Counted from the stretch's first letter, positions 20,363-32,129 are shown. The stretch: DNA of 64,000 bases from Plasmodiophora brassicae (GCA_039704465.1 JASFAU010000003.1:1736001-1800000); one strand, 5' to 3'. Translations and numbers: made by a program. Notes: generated from the letters alone by a model not told the origin.

Positions 20363-22304
20363 TCATACATCAGTGACGACAGTTGACGCACCCAGCATAA
20401 AGATGCCAAGCAGGCCCATGGACGCCGCCCACGTCATGTATTTCGCGCGGATCGAAACGTCTAGCACTTGGGGACCGCAAATAAACTGAAGCAGCGCTTG
20501 CAGAACCATGGCGAAGATCATGTTGGAAAGAAGTACCACGCCGCGAAGCGAATCTGAGCGACCACAGATAAGCAGGTGTGCTCATCTAAGAAACGGCGTT
20601 GACGTATTCTGTACCTGGAGTGGCCACCGCGATCTCGGCCGTAGCAGAGCAATAGCAGAACTCGTTGGCCATCACCAGAGCAAGGTACGCGATGTATGAC
20701 ACAACCAAGTCGTACGTGAGTGCGCTGACCAGCAGGCCAACACTGATAACGATAGAGCCCAGAGACATCATACTCACACCGTGCGCTTTCAAAACGGCTC
20801 GCGATCGCCCGGATAGCATCGCAGCGACGGCACAGCCAAGGCGCGCCGCCTGTCAGAAACAACCGTTGGGGCCGGATAGCGGAACGGTCTGGACAAATAT
20901 ACGTACCGACGTCACGACGCCCGTGTAATTCACGGTCTGCTTCATGTCCACTGCAGATACGGTACTTGGTTAGCGAACAATCCTCCACACGTTACGAGGA
21001 ACTTACGGAAGAGAACGGACTGGTAGTCCCAGACGAGGTCGACGGTGCCGAAAGCGATGCACCACCAGATGGAGTACAGAATCGTCTTGCGAGTCGCGTA
21101 CACCGAACGCAGAAGTTGACAAAGGTGTGACAGAGACAGGGACGGACGCATACGCCGCGAGTCACTGACACCACCTTGCCTTCTGTGTACACTGATTGCA
21201 GCAAAGAACAGGATGGCACCAATGCCGACACACACCTGAGCGACTTGTGTTCAAACCTGGGGTCATTTGCAAACATACGAAGTGCTATTGCCACATACTT
21301 GAGAAATTGTGAACTGCAGAAAGAACGGGTCCTTCAACTTCGAAGTCGCATCATGGACGCCGCCGTCCGGTGGGTTCTGCATATAAATCAATTGCCCGAG
21401 CGATCCACCTGTCAACCGTCCGTCAGCATCGTCCAGTCAACGACAGCTCTGCGCGTAATGTACGAACCGAGGACATGCGCGAGGAGGTTGGCACCCCGAA
21501 TGTATCCCGTAATTCGATGGAACACGTGCACAGGTACCATACGATACGTGAAACTAATTGGGGAAGCGCATTGACATTCCACCTTGTATGGTGCCGTAGA
21601 TAGAATATGCTTACGCTGAATAGATGATCTTGGTGGCATGAGATAACCCTACAGAACCAGACTCGGTTATGAACGGAACGACGAGGAAGGCAGCAGCAGC
21701 AGCGCTACCAAAGACGGCGTAGGACAGCTGCAGGGAAATCAACCCTGGACCGTAGTAAAGACCGAACTGAGTCACCCACCGACAGATGAGGCCGAATACT
21801 GCGCACAGGGAGGAGTCAGATAACTTTGCTAGCAAACAAATGAGCAATGTCATTTCACTCGCCAATTACTGGGACGTAACCGCAGATGGATTCGGCAAGT
21901 ATCGTGACAGGGAGCAAGCCAAGCAGCATGGCATAAGATCGGAAGGGATAGACTGGCCAACGCGTCATCAGTTGCAGATGTGCGGACTTGCACAGCGAAG
22001 CTGACTAGCATTATTGATGACATCTTTGCTGAGATGACGAGCGTATTGGAAGTAGAACGGAATGTATGCATCAGATGGTTTCAACTATTTGAAGGAGGGT
22101 TGGCAGAAATCCTCTGATATATCTGTATCTGACACGTACCGACTGTAGCAGCGTGGATAGGATCAGGAAAATCGACACGAGTACCCATGATCTATTACTG
22201 GACGCGCGATTGGCGACCTTGTCCTCCTCGGCGTCATGGGAGACGTCCACGCTGATGTCATCACTATTGCTGGACGCTTTAGTCTCGTCGACGATCATCT
22301 TCAT
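20363..22304 (-). CDS. SLC19-like folate/thiamine carrier, tandem copy C
   Basis: The third and most upstream tandem paralog in the direction of transcription. It begins MKMIVDETKASSNSDDISVDV and WVLVSIFLILSTLLQS. Then come the FGLICRWVTQFGLYYGPGL, RITGYIRGANLLAHVLGSY, YATRKTILYSIWWCIAFGTVDLVWDYQ and LVSALTYDLVVSYIAYLAL blocks, ending KYMTWAASMGLLGIFMLGASTVVTDV. It shares the acidic SDDISVDVS leader with copy B more closely than with A, which suggests B and C separated last. All three copies use the same exon order and short introns. The array is followed downstream (20340-19997) by about 0.35 kb without a supported gene. Confidence 0.68.
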
Positions 22305-23424
22305 AGCCGACGGGATCGATCACTTGGCAGACAGGATCAACTGATATCGCAGTCGAGAGGACAGCGATGATATGGGCGATGATCGACGGCAATGCCGACG
22401 CAGGACGAAGTAGGCACGGAGGGCAGTGCTACCTGGCAACGCTGTGTAATGAGAAGAGGGGGTGCCTATCATAGCGCTGTGCCCGCACCCTACGGTTCCG
22501 ACCTGCACCGGTCAACGTGGCACTGCGCGGGTTGTTTGACGCGTCGGGCGTGTCGACGATGCAGTTTACACGTGTGAAGTGGCCCGTCTTGCGGCACCCC
22601 TGTCAAATCTCTCCGTGACAGGGGGACGGCGTCACCACGGTACTCAGGCTCGCAGTGCAGGAAGTGCGTGACTTGCTTGAGTCGTGTGCGCCAGTTGGTC
22701 GCCAGTCGCGGACATGTCTGCGTCGCCGACGGGCGAGCCCGCCGCCCGTGCGCAGGCCCCCGATACGGCCACGGCTGGCAGTCGTGCACAGGGGCACGGG
22801 GTGCATATTTCAACGCTTTCAGCTTTGCGCGCGGTCGAACATTTCGTTCAGCTGACAGAACAGCCGAACTTGTTCGTTCAATATAAAAGCGGACGCAATA
22901 ATGCAGCCTTGACACTGGCTGCTTTAGGCAGGAGCGGTTCCCTGCCGACAGCAGCCGCAGCGGTTTTCAGACAGAAGCGGGAGCAGCTCTGCAGGCAGGA
23001 GTGCGACGTAGCCATTGGGCGCTTTTAGGCCAACCGTGCTAGCGGAAGTCGGACAGGGCGGCCGCTGCCGCAGACTTGCCTTGATTGCGAACTCTGATGA
23101 CCTGCCCCTGACGGTCTAACGCCCGACACGAAACCATCCGCCACTGACGATGTTGTGGATACGTGAAACCCAGATGGCTTTCAACCATTGAGAGTTAACG
23201 GTTCGCGCATCTCCAACACTGCACAGGTCTGTATATATGGTGGCCAGACCGCGCCGAACATGCAGGCTCGGCGTCGGCGACGTCCTTGGCGATTCGCCGT
23301 CGTATGGCGACACTTCCATGGCCGGGTCGTGACGGTGATCGGGGGCGGCCCGGGAGCCATCATCAGCCAGGACCGCGCGAGTGCGACGGTGCGCGCGGGC
23401 GCCGGCGACGGAGTCGCTCGGCGA
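22305..23424. other. Intergenic, no supported gene
   Basis: About 1.1 kb between the SLC19 array and the methyltransferase. Short frames on both strands have no recognisable motif. The 3' portion (23188-23424) is in frame with the methyltransferase and could hold a longer N-terminus. Confidence 0.45.
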
Positions 23425-24187
23425 ATGAGCGGGGCGTGGCGCGGTCGGGCGCTGCGACGCAAGTGCGAGTGCGAGGCGTGCGCCCGGTGCGACGGGCCGA
23501 GCTCGCACGACGACGAGACGCACGACCAGCGGCTGACGCAGGCGTTCCCGCTGCGGTCGGTGCGCGCCACGATCCACCTGCACGGCGGGACGACGAAATG
23601 CGCGCGCGTCCTCGTACGGCCGTCGTCGTCGTCTCGCGTCGCGTACGTCCGTCTGATCCGGCGCTTGCCTGCAGATGGACTGGTTCGATAAGGGCGACGG
23701 ACGGCGCGTCGTCGATTTCGTCAACAGGGACGTCGTGGAGGTCGGCTGCGGGACGGGCCTCGTCGGTCTCGCGTTGGCGCTGCTGGGCGCCCGGTCCGTC
23801 GTCCTCACCGACCAGGAGCCCGTCATGGACATTGTCCAGTCGTCCATCGACGGCAACGTCGTCGACGGCACCGCCACGTGGGTGTCCGCTCACCCATTGT
23901 ACTGGGGCGACGACGTCCCGGACGCGCTACGCGGGAAGGATATCATCGTCGGCGCCGACCTAATATTCGCGCACGAGAACATCCCGCTCCTGCTCAGGAC
24001 GTTCTCGGCGCTGTGCACGGACCGATCCCAGACGATCGTCTTCGCCCATATCAACCGGTTCGCCTGGGAACCCGGGTTCTTCACCGGCATGGCCAGCGCC
24101 GGTTTCCGCCAGGAGACCGTCCTCGTCGACGGCGACGTGACCATCTTCCGGTTCACGAGGTGCGGCGGCGCCCCGCTGCTGTCGTAA
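23425..24187 (+). CDS. METTL21/METTL23-like lysine methyltransferase family (Methyltransf_16)
   Basis: SAM-dependent seven-beta-strand methyltransferase. Two exons are proposed, 23425-23613 and 23675-24187. The second exon carries the SAM site VVEVGCGTGLVGLALALLGA (motif I), the acidic loop VVLTDQEPVMDIVQ, then PLYWGDDVPD followed by IIVGADLIFAHENIPLLLRT. The last block corresponds to the post-I/motif II D-x-x-Y/F signature of this family, here ADLIF. The N-terminal exon has a Cys-rich segment (KCECEACARCDGP) unusual for METTL21 and then RATIHLHGG. The stretch expected to read as a W-D pair before motif I is only partly present (MDWFDKGDG), so the junction or start may be wrong. Substrate unknown. 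Confidence 0.65.
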
Positions 24188-24450
24188 TGCACCATCCCGG
24201 GACGGTGTCGTTACTGCCCCAGGTAGACGTGGGCCCCCGGATCCAGACGCGTACCTGTAGGCGGGAGGCGGACGTGGGGTAGGTTCCCTTCCGTCGTCCA
24301 GTTCGCGGTCGGTCGCTGTGCTATATCGGGCTCGATCGAGGCCGACCGCCAGTCACGTGGTGCCTATTTCCAGCGAACCGCATGACGCCGGGTTGAGCGG
24401 CGCGACGCTATTCTGGACGGTTCGGCGCGACGACCAGGAGCGTCGTCGGC

Positions 24451-24807
24451 ATGCCCGTCTCGCGTGGCGTCCCAGTAGTGGTCGCTGCGCTGCGAGCCGT
24501 CGCAGCGCAGGCGACCGTACTCGAACGCACCGATGGCGATGCGCCCGGGGGCCGATCCATGCCGCAGATGACGCCGACCCTGTTCTGGGTCGTCGTCGCG
24601 ATCGGCGCCGTTCTCGTCGTCGTCGTCATCGCCGCCGTGATCCGCATCGTTCGCCAGCGCGTCCGCATCCGACGGCTCGAGGCCATCGTCCGCAATTCCG
24701 GCCCGCGTCGCCCGCCGCGCTTCGTCGAACCCGACCTCCAGCGCGGCACGCAGCGCGTGACCGTTCACGAGCCCGACTACACGACCAGGAGAGAGACCTA
24801 TGAATGA
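24451..24807 (+). CDS. Small single-pass membrane protein
   Basis: A 118-aa open frame. A hydrophobic stretch near residues 44-68 (FWVVVAIGAVLVVVVIAAVI) is flanked on the cytosolic side by a basic run (RIVRQRVRIRRLEAIVR) and then a polar tail ending RRETYE. Residues 1-25 could act as a signal sequence, making it type I; otherwise it is a simple membrane anchor. No family recognised. It is supported mainly by hydrophobic/basic patterning on the coding strand and by lying in an otherwise empty gap. Confidence 0.4.
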   Translation: MPVSRGVPVVVAALRAVAAQATVLERTDGDAPGGRSMPQMTPTLFWVVVAIGAVLVVVVIAAVIRIVRQRVRIRRLEAIVRNSGPRRPPRFVEPDLQRGTQRVTVHEPDYTTRRETYE

Positions 24808-25061
24808 TATTGTATATTCGACGCGTGCCCCCAATCCGTATTCCGTGCGCGTCGTCGTCGTTGCACGCGGCGCACCCCTCGCAGGCAGTCTGGTCCCGAC
24901 TGCGACGGCCCGCGTCTGGCGTTGGCCAGATTCGCGTCGAATCCCGAGCACGGTGCCGACGGGGGGGCGCGTGCATTCCCAAGTTGTCGACAGTCGCAGG
25001 AAATATCCTGCCTGGTAGTCATCAGGACGAACCGTCTGGCGGTGCCGTCGCGGGTGTGGGC

Positions 25062-25478
25062 ATGGCGTTGCCGCATGGGTATCGCGCGCCGACGAGCGCC
25101 GTCTCCATCAAGCTGGCCGGACGGCGATCGGTCGACCGGGACGACGTCGACGGTGATTGGTTCCGCCGCTTCCAGTACTGCGTCTGCGTCATCTGCATCG
25201 CGTTGCTGCTGGCTACCCCGCTGACGGTCCCCCCGGGGCACATCCACCGTCGGCGGCCCCCTTCAGCCGTCGTTGCCCGTCCCGTGCTAGTCCGGTACGT
25301 CAACTCCACACGCGTGCCGCACATCGGCGTTCGGCATCCAGGTCGACCTGTGCACGCCGCCTGCCAGGTGGCATGCACCACCACCACCACCACCACCGCC
25401 CATCACCGGCAGATACCTAGGAGACAGACCGTTTACCAGGCGCGGGGACCGTGCACGAGGGAGCGCAATGCAATATAG
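25062..25478 (+). CDS. Hypothetical small membrane protein, doubtful
   Basis: A 138-aa frame starting MALPHGYRAPTSAVS with one hydrophobic stretch (YCVCVICIALLLATPLTV). After that it becomes low-complexity and includes a Thr run from a CAC repeat at about 25378-25400. The first half could be a real short gene; the second half looks non-coding. No homology recognised. Confidence 0.25.
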   Translation: MALPHGYRAPTSAVSIKLAGRRSVDRDDVDGDWFRRFQYCVCVICIALLLATPLTVPPGHIHRRRPPSAVVARPVLVRYVNSTRVPHIGVRHPGRPVHAACQVACTTTTTTTAHHRQIPRRQTVYQARGPCTRERNAI

Positions 25479-25598
25479 GCTGAAAGCGTCAGGTAGAGAC
25501 GACCAGGTTGCAGCAGTAGGTTCGTCAGCCACCGGCGAACACAGCGCCCCCCAGAACGGCGCCGATGCGGACAATAGAATTCCCGGGGGGCGTCGCCC

Positions 25599-26988
25599 TT
25601 GGACCTCGCTATGACATCGGACCCGTTGGTGGCCGGATTGACGGCGGACGACGCCGGGGCCGTCCAGCGATTCGTCGACCTGGTCCGCGTCGACACGGTA
25701 TCGGGTGCGGGCGTCAGCAGCGGGTCGTACGCGATCATCTGTGCGCTCCTGTCCGAACACTGCCGGCAGGCGGGCCTGTCCGTCGAGAGGCACGAAGTCG
25801 TGCCCGGGAAACCGATCGTCGTTGCAACCTGGCCGGGCACGTCTCCTGACCTGCCATCGCTCCTGCTGACGGGCCATTACGATGTCGTGCCCGTCGATAG
25901 CGACAGGTGGTCGTGCGACCCTTTCGGCGGCGTCATCCGCGACGGGTTCCTGTACGGACGCGGGACGCAGGACATGAAATGCTGTCTGGCAGCGTACATC
26001 GAATGTATCAGCGCTTGGAATGGACCGTAGGTATTTAGTCGGAATCTGATTGGACGCGTAGGCGTGAGGCGTTTGAAGCGACAGGGCGCGTTCCAGCCGA
26101 AGCGAACGGTGCATTTGATGTTCCTGCCGGACGAAGAGATCGGCGGGTACGACGGCATGAAGGCATTTACCAGCACGGATGCATTCCGCAAGATGAACGT
26201 CGGGTTCGCTCTGGATGAAGGCCTGGCGTCGCCGACCGATGTCGTTCCGGTCTACTTTGGCGAGCGGGCGCTCTGGTGGATCCGGGTCCGGTCGACGGGC
26301 ACGACAGGGCACGCGAGCGGGTTCCTGGAGGACGGTGGTGCTGTACAGAAACTGTCTCGCTGCATTAACAAAGCGTTCGCGTTTCGCCAAGGCCATGCCG
26401 ATGCGTTCCTTAAAGACGGAGCCACGCTGGGAGGTGTGTCGCTCGTCCATGTGGGGTGCGTGAATCACCGCGTTGTTGAACGGGATTCGTGCGGTAGACG
26501 TTGTCACCGTGAACGTAACGGCGCTCAAGTGTGGGCACACCACCGATGGCGGGAAGTCGTACGCGTTGAACGTGATCCCTAGTGAGGCCGAAGCCGGCAT
26601 CGATATTCGAATCCCTCCGTCCGTGAACCTGAGGGAGTTTGCTGAGCGCCACCTCAGCGATTGGACCAGCGAGGCTGGCGTTACGTTTGAGAGGATTGTC
26701 GGAAGCGACGCGAACCCATTGACCTCGTTAGACCCGAACGACAATCCGTGGTGGGCTTCTTTATCAGCTACGTGCGAGCAACTGGGCGTACGGATTGAAC
26801 CCCGAATCTTCCCGGCTGCGACCGACTCCCGGTTTCTTCGCGCGATGGGTATTCCTTGCATTGGATTCACAGCGGCGCCCAACACGCCTGTAAAATTCCA
26901 CGACCACGACGAAAGGATTGGGGTCGACGTTTACCTGAAGAGCATCGGAGTATACTGCGCGTTGGTGACATCGCTGTCACAGCTGTGA
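25599..26988 (+). CDS. Aminoacylase-1-like M20 metallopeptidase
   Basis: Aminoacylase-1 hydrolyses N-acyl amino acids using two zinc ions. Exons 25599-26004, 26062-26433 and 26498-26988 give 422 aa (start at 25599, or at the Met at 25611). M20 landmarks: LLLTGHYDVVPVD (first metal His and catalytic Asp), GRGTQDMKCCLAAYIE (bridging Asp), FLPDEEIGG (catalytic Glu pair), FALDEGLASPTD, WWIRVRSTGTTGHAS (dimerisation-domain His), NVIPSEAEAGIDIRI, PWWASLSATCEQLG, PAATDSRFLRA and HDHDERIGV with the last metal His. This is the full order of human ACY1. In-frame stops in both introns confirm splicing. The 3' end lies 75 bp from the convergent RAP-domain gene. Confidence 0.92.
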
Positions 26989-27063
26989 TGCGCTGCGACA
27001 ATTCCAAGCCGTTAGAAGATAAAGATCCGCGTTCAAATCACCTGCGTGCCGACCTTCACAACG

Positions 27064-28961
27064 TTACAGCTGCAACTTCTCGACGAGAAGGTTGATGCGG
27101 TCAAAGTGTTCCGTGGGTTTCAGGAAGTCCTGCTCGGAAACAACAACGACACAGAAGCCGTTATGCCGAAGGAAGTGCGTCCTGTTCAACGCCCCGCCAC
27201 ACATCTGGACCTGGTTGCCATTCACAAATTCGGGTCGCAGGAGGACTTCGATGACAATCGGGTCGCGCGACGCCTCCATCTGGTCGATGACCAATGGTAG
27301 TTCAAGGCCCGTGAATGGGCAAGCCGCCCACCTGCGAACCCGACCCACCCGAAGGTGCTGCAGGTACGACTCGATCTGGTCGTAGATGAACTGTTTCTTT
27401 TCCGAGCGTGGCTTCGGATTCTCTCTGGCCAGCGATGCGACACGACGCGCAAGTTCGAAATCGAGTTTGCAGCGAGTGTGAAGCAGCGCAAGGCGCGCGT
27501 CGTTCAGCAAGTGAATCACAACGTTGCCGTCGGCCATCGACAGTCTTGACGCAGCGTAGGACCATAACGGCACAACGACATCGTGTGCCATAGCCTCACG
27601 CGCATTGATATCCTGGAGCGCATAGCCGGATAGCGCCCAGACGATCGACGCGAGACCGCGCATATCGAAGCAGTCGACGATCTCGGTGGATCGCGTAGCG
27701 ATTCGTTCGAAAAGCGGCTCGAACTCGAATTGGCCCAGCTGCGCGAATGCCCAAGCGATCGTCGCGATGCCATGCGGCTTGTGTTCGTGCAGGGCAATCT
27801 GCTCGGCCTTGGCGAGCTCGCTGAAGAGCGGCGGGCTCAGCTCGCTGGCGGCCGCGTACGCCCACTGGATCTGCAACCGGACAGGCGGCTCCGATTTTGG
27901 CAGCGTCCGCATGCATAACGGCACCAGTGATTGCAATGTCGTGGGCCCATACGTCCTGGACGTCACGAGCGTCATCAGCAAATCGGACAGCTCCCAGCTG
28001 GGCAGCTGGTTGTCGAGCGCATCCTGATGCGTCAATCTTACAGCTGCAGCACCGTCAGCGTGATTGTCAGCGTTTACAAGGGGGACATCGTACCGGTCTC
28101 AAAGAAAGGTCGCAATCGGGCCCGGCCGTTGACGCCAATCTTGTTGGCGGCCGAGACCGCCAACCGCAGCTGCTTACCGGTGAAGCGTTGATGCCATCCC
28201 GGAGTGTATATCAAGCCAACGAGGAGAGGTTCAACGTCGCGGGCGCTGGCGCCCTGAACATGCAGCGATTGCCACAGGAAATCCGATATTAATTGTCCGT
28301 CGAGATCGCGAGATCGTTCTTCGAGCATGCGTTTCAGCATGCGCTGGATCGTGTCCACGTCAACGGCGCCAATCCTCATCATAGCGCGGAAGAAGAGCCG
28401 GGAATCGTGGAGGTCCAGTCGGCCCAGATCAACGGATCGTGCGACCTTCAGGTGGTGCTCGGACAGACTGAGCGTTTGCAAAGCGTGCGCGCGAACGAAC
28501 GCGAAAATCGTGTTCGCGCTCGATCGCTCTGTGATTGACGGCGACAGCGATTCAATAACATGCCGTGCGTCGTCGCGCTGCAGCGTCCAGCACGCGATGG
28601 CCAGCGCGCCGACGACGGCGTCGTCGTTGATCGGTGCCAGCAGCGTCGCGCGTCCCTTCAAGCATTGCACGAGATCGCCGGTACATCCCGGTCGCAGGAG
28701 CATCAGCGCCAGCACCTGCTTCAGCGATCGGGGCCGCAGGCCACGCATCCCTCCGACCAACCAATTGCCAAATGACGATCGATCGCCCTGCAGCTCACGA
28801 CGTAGTCGTAGTACCCCTCCGCAGTCGGAGAGGATCCCGCTCCCCCCAAAATACGCCACGGGTAACCTCTTCCGACCTGTACGACGTGATAGGTAGGCAG
28901 ACGGTCGCGTATTCACTTATGTAATTTACTTCGACACTGAGAATATGGGGGACGAGAGCAT
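27064..28961 (-). CDS. RAP-domain protein, probable organellar RNA-processing factor
   Basis: RAP proteins (FASTK/OPR-like) act on mitochondrial or plastid RNA. The two main exons are about 28900-28094 and 28043-27064, joined by a 50-nt intron; this acceptor (CTGCAG) is the only one that closes the frame. The first half is helical repeats (LSLSEHHLKVARSVDLGRLD, FFRAMMRIGAVDVDTIQRML). The second half has repeat blocks ending ASIVWALSGYAL and a C-terminal RAP-like domain (PLVIDQMEASRDPIVIEVLL..., FLRHNGFCVVVVSEQDFLKP). No ATG opens the long first exon. An upstream mini-exon starting at the ATG at 28961 (MLSSPIFSVS), spliced by GTAAAT to an AG before TTACCC, gives a mitochondrial-like N-terminus; this is inference. 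The start would be only 10 bp past the ribonucleotide reductase stop. Confidence 0.7.
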
Positions 28962-28971
28962 CCAAGTGTGA

Positions 28972-31381
28972 TTACGATCCGCAGGACAGGCACTCGTCAC
29001 GGTTGGCAAGCGAGCAGGCCATGGCCTGGCGTTTGGCGACGTCATTGGTGGCAGACGCGAGAGCGTCTTGGTCAACGGTGAACTTGATGGCGTCGACGGC
29101 GGGCCGAGATCGCAGGTAGTACATGCCCGTCTTGAGGCCTTTAGTCCAGGCGTAGAAATGCATCGACGTCAGCTTGCCAAAGTTAATGTCGGTCATGTGG
29201 ACGTTGAACGATTGCGACTGGTCAATGAAGGCGCCGCGATCGGCGGCCATGTCAATCAGCGACTTCTGCTTGATCTCCCAAACGGTCTTGTACAGGTCCT
29301 TGAGATCCTGCGGGATTCGGTCAATGTTCTGGACCGACCCGTTGTGTGCCATCAGCTGGTGGCGCAAGTCGTCGTCCCACAGGCCCCGGTTGATCAGGTC
29401 CACCAGCAGGTGCTTGTTGATGACGGTGAACTCACCAGCCAGCACACGTCTCGCGTAGATGTTGCTCGTGTACGGCTCGAAGCACTCGTTGTTCCCCAGG
29501 ATCTGGCTGGTTGACGCTGTGGGCATCGGCGCGAGCAGCAACGAATTCCGCATGCCATGCCGGGCGATATCGGCCTTCAGCGCGTCCCAGTCCCATCGCG
29601 ACGACGGCTTTACATTCCACATGTCGAACTGGAGAATGCCCTGGGACGCCGGGCTGCCAGGGAACGACTCGTAGGGGCCGTCCTTAACGGCCAGATCCTT
29701 GGAGGCAGTGCAGGCCGCAAAGTAGATCGTCTCGAAGATGTCGCGGTTCAGTGCGCGCGCCTCCGGCGAGTCGAACGGGTACCGCATCTGGATGAAGGCG
29801 TCCGCAAGGCCCTGGACGCCGATTCCGACGGGCCTGTGTCGCATGTTCGATCGGCGCGCTTCGGGCACAGGGTAATAGTTGCCGTCGATCACCTTGTTCA
29901 GGTTCAGCGTTACAGTGTACGTCACGTCGTACAGCTTATGGAAGTCGAACGTGGCGTCAGTGACGAACTTGGACAGTGCGATCGACGCCAGGTTGCAGAC
30001 GGCCGTCTCGTCCGCCGACGTGTACTCGACGATTTCCGTGCACAGGTTACTGCTCTTGATCGTCCCCAGGTTCTTCTGGTTCGACTTGCTGTTGCAAGCG
30101 TCCTTGTACATCATGTAGGGCGTCCCCGTTTCGACCTGGGCCTCCAGGATCGCGAACCACAGGTCCTGCGCCCTGATCGTCTTACGTTGCCGGCCCTCGT
30201 TCTCATAGCGTTCGAACAGCGCAGCGAACTCGTCGCCCCAGACGTCCGCCAGACCGGGCGCCTCGTTCGGGCAGAACAACGACCAGTGGGCGTCGGCCTG
30301 CACACGCTGCATGAACAGATCGGGAATCCAAAGGCCGTAAAACAGGTCACGAGCACGTTCCTCTTCCTTGCCGTGGTTCTGCACCGAAAGCTCAGAGACA
30401 TACGTTGGGAGGCAGCTGTTCAACCCAGGGTACCTTTTTCAGCTCCAGGAACTCGAAGATGTCCGCGTGCCACGGTTCCAGGTACACGGCGAACGCGCCC
30501 TTGCGTTTCCCGCCGCCCTGGTCGACGTAGCGGGCAGTGTCGGAGAACACGCGAAGCATGGGGACGATGCCGTTCGACGTGCCGTTCGTACCACGAATGT
30601 AGGAGCCGGTGGCGCGCACGTTGTGCACGTGGACGCCAATGCCGCCGGCCGACTTGGAGATGATGGCGCATTCGCGCAGCGTGTCGTAGATGCCCTCGAT
30701 GGAGTCGTTCTTGAGCGCCACCAGGAAGCAGGACGACATTTGCGGGACGGGCGTGCCGGCGTTGAACATGGTCGGGGACGCGTGCGTGAACCACTTCTCG
30801 GACATGAGGTTGTACGTTTGGATGGCCGCCGCGATATCCGACTTGTGGATGCCGACGGCGACGCGCATCAGCATGTGCTGTGGGCGCTCGGCGATCTTGC
30901 CGTCGACCTTCAGCAGGTACGACCGTTCCAGGGTCTTGAAGCCGAAATAGTCAAAGTCGAAATCGCGATCGTAGATGATGGACGAGTCGAGGAGTTCGCC
31001 GTTCGCTTCGATGATTTCCCAGACGTCGTCGGCGATCAGCGGCGATTCCAGGCGCGTCTTCGGGTTGACCCAGTCGTGCAGGCGTCGTGCGGTCTCGACG
31101 AACGATTTCGTCGTCTGCTTGTGCAGGTTGGAGACAGAGATGCGGGACGCGAGCAGCGCGTAATCGGGATGCTGCGTCGACATGTAGGCGGCGGTCTGTG
31201 CGGCGAGTTCATCGAGCTCGACGGTGGTCACGCCCGGATAGACGCCCATGACGACCTTCTGGGCGACCTTGACCGGCTCGACGAACGTTTCCGACAGGCC
31301 ATAGCAGAGCTTCTTGATGCGCGACGTGATCTTGTCGAAGTGCACCTGCTCCTTGCGGCCATCGCGCTTGACAACGTACAT
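28972..31381 (-). CDS. Ribonucleoside-diphosphate reductase large subunit (class I R1)
   Basis: Catalytic subunit that converts NDPs to dNDPs together with the R2 radical subunit. Exons 31381-30434 and 30378-28972 (55-nt intron) give 784 aa, close to human RRM1 (792). The N-terminus [21 protein letters not shown] matches the ATP-cone start, so the in-frame extension back to 31609 is discarded. Substrate and allosteric motifs follow: [11 protein letters not shown] with active-site region [93 protein letters not shown], and [17 protein letters not shown]. The C-terminus ends DECLSCGS, holding the mobile redox-active Cys pair. All signature residues seen are intact. The intron falls exactly after EFLELKK. 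Confidence 0.97.
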
Positions 31382-31985
31382 GCTGGCGGCGGTGGGCGTC
31401 GGGGCACCGGCGTCGTCGTCCCAAACGGGAAAATTGTGCAGCGGGCTGCGGGGCTGGCGGGGCGTCTGGCGAACGCGGGGCGGGGTGACACCCGGGGCAG
31501 CCAGACGCGCGCACGGCAATTTTGCGCCTCGCCGCCACTGTGACACCCCCTGTCCAAAGCGCGCCAAAAACGCAACGCCCCGCCCCGGATCCGGACCCGC
31601 AGGCCGCAATGCAAACGTTCAAATTGCTACATACGGAGCTATGTACGTATTCACACCTGCAGCCGTGCCTGGGCGGCAGCGCACCGAACCTTTCTCGGAA
31701 AATGGGCTTTCACGTAATTTCAAAGTGATACGATGTGCAAGTTCGAGTGATGCGCACCTCCGCTCTCCTTCTTGATGAGCGGGATTGCCTCGGAGGAAGT
31801 GCAATCGATTGCGCGGGCGTTCTGAGAGCTAGTGTGGAGCCCTGAGCCGGCTACACGGGCCCGAAAGCAATTGCCGAGGCGCGTGACCATCACATTTTAA
31901 TTCTTCCATCAACCTTGCACTATATGTCTCTACTCCTTTTAATTTCAATAAGGTCCCGTCTGTGCGATGGTCATGCAGCTCGGCC
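31382..31985. other. Intergenic, no supported gene
   Basis: This holds the promoter side of the ribonucleotide reductase gene and the upstream region of tRNA-Arg. Open frames antisense to the reductase are shadows. Nothing else recognised. Confidence 0.5.
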
Positions 31986-32057
31986 GCTGCAATGACGCAA
32001 TGGCAGCGTGCTGGTCTTCGGAACCAGAAGTTGCGGGTTCGAGTCCCGCTTGCGGCT
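31986..32057 (+). tRNA. tRNA-Arg (anticodon UCG)
   Basis: A 72-nt cloverleaf without intron. Acceptor GCTGCAA pairs with TTGCGGC (one G-T). The D arm is ACGC/GCGT around AATGGCA, the anticodon stem CTGGT/ACCAG surrounds the loop CTTCGGA (anticodon TCG), and the T arm is GCGGG/CCCGC with TTCGAGT. The D-loop, anticodon loop and T-loop agree with eukaryotic tRNA-Arg(UCG). Confidence 0.92.
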
Positions 32058-32061
32058 CTAC

Positions 32062-32068
32062 TTTTTTT
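32062..32068 (+). terminator. Pol III terminator of tRNA-Arg
   Basis: A run of seven T starts five bases after the mature tRNA end, the usual RNA polymerase III stop. Confidence 0.85.
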
Positions 32069-32129
32069 GGGTCTACTCGTTGTCCGCCGGAACGTGCTGG
32101 CAGTATCGCTCCGATAGAAGCACGGCCAG

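Noticed and set aside
25376..25405. Poly-histidine protein from a run of CAC triplets
   Set aside because: The His reading frame is very short and arises from a simple repeat; no surrounding coding evidence supports it.
29557..31543. Long plus-strand open frames of 368 and 391 codons
   Set aside because: They are antisense shadows of the ribonucleotide reductase large subunit, whose minus-strand motifs are unmistakable.
31382..31609. N-terminal extension of ribonucleotide reductase from a Met at 31609
   Set aside because: The family starts with M.V.KRDGR.E, which is found exactly at 31381; the upstream in-frame residues are Arg/Pro-rich and unlike the family or a targeting peptide.
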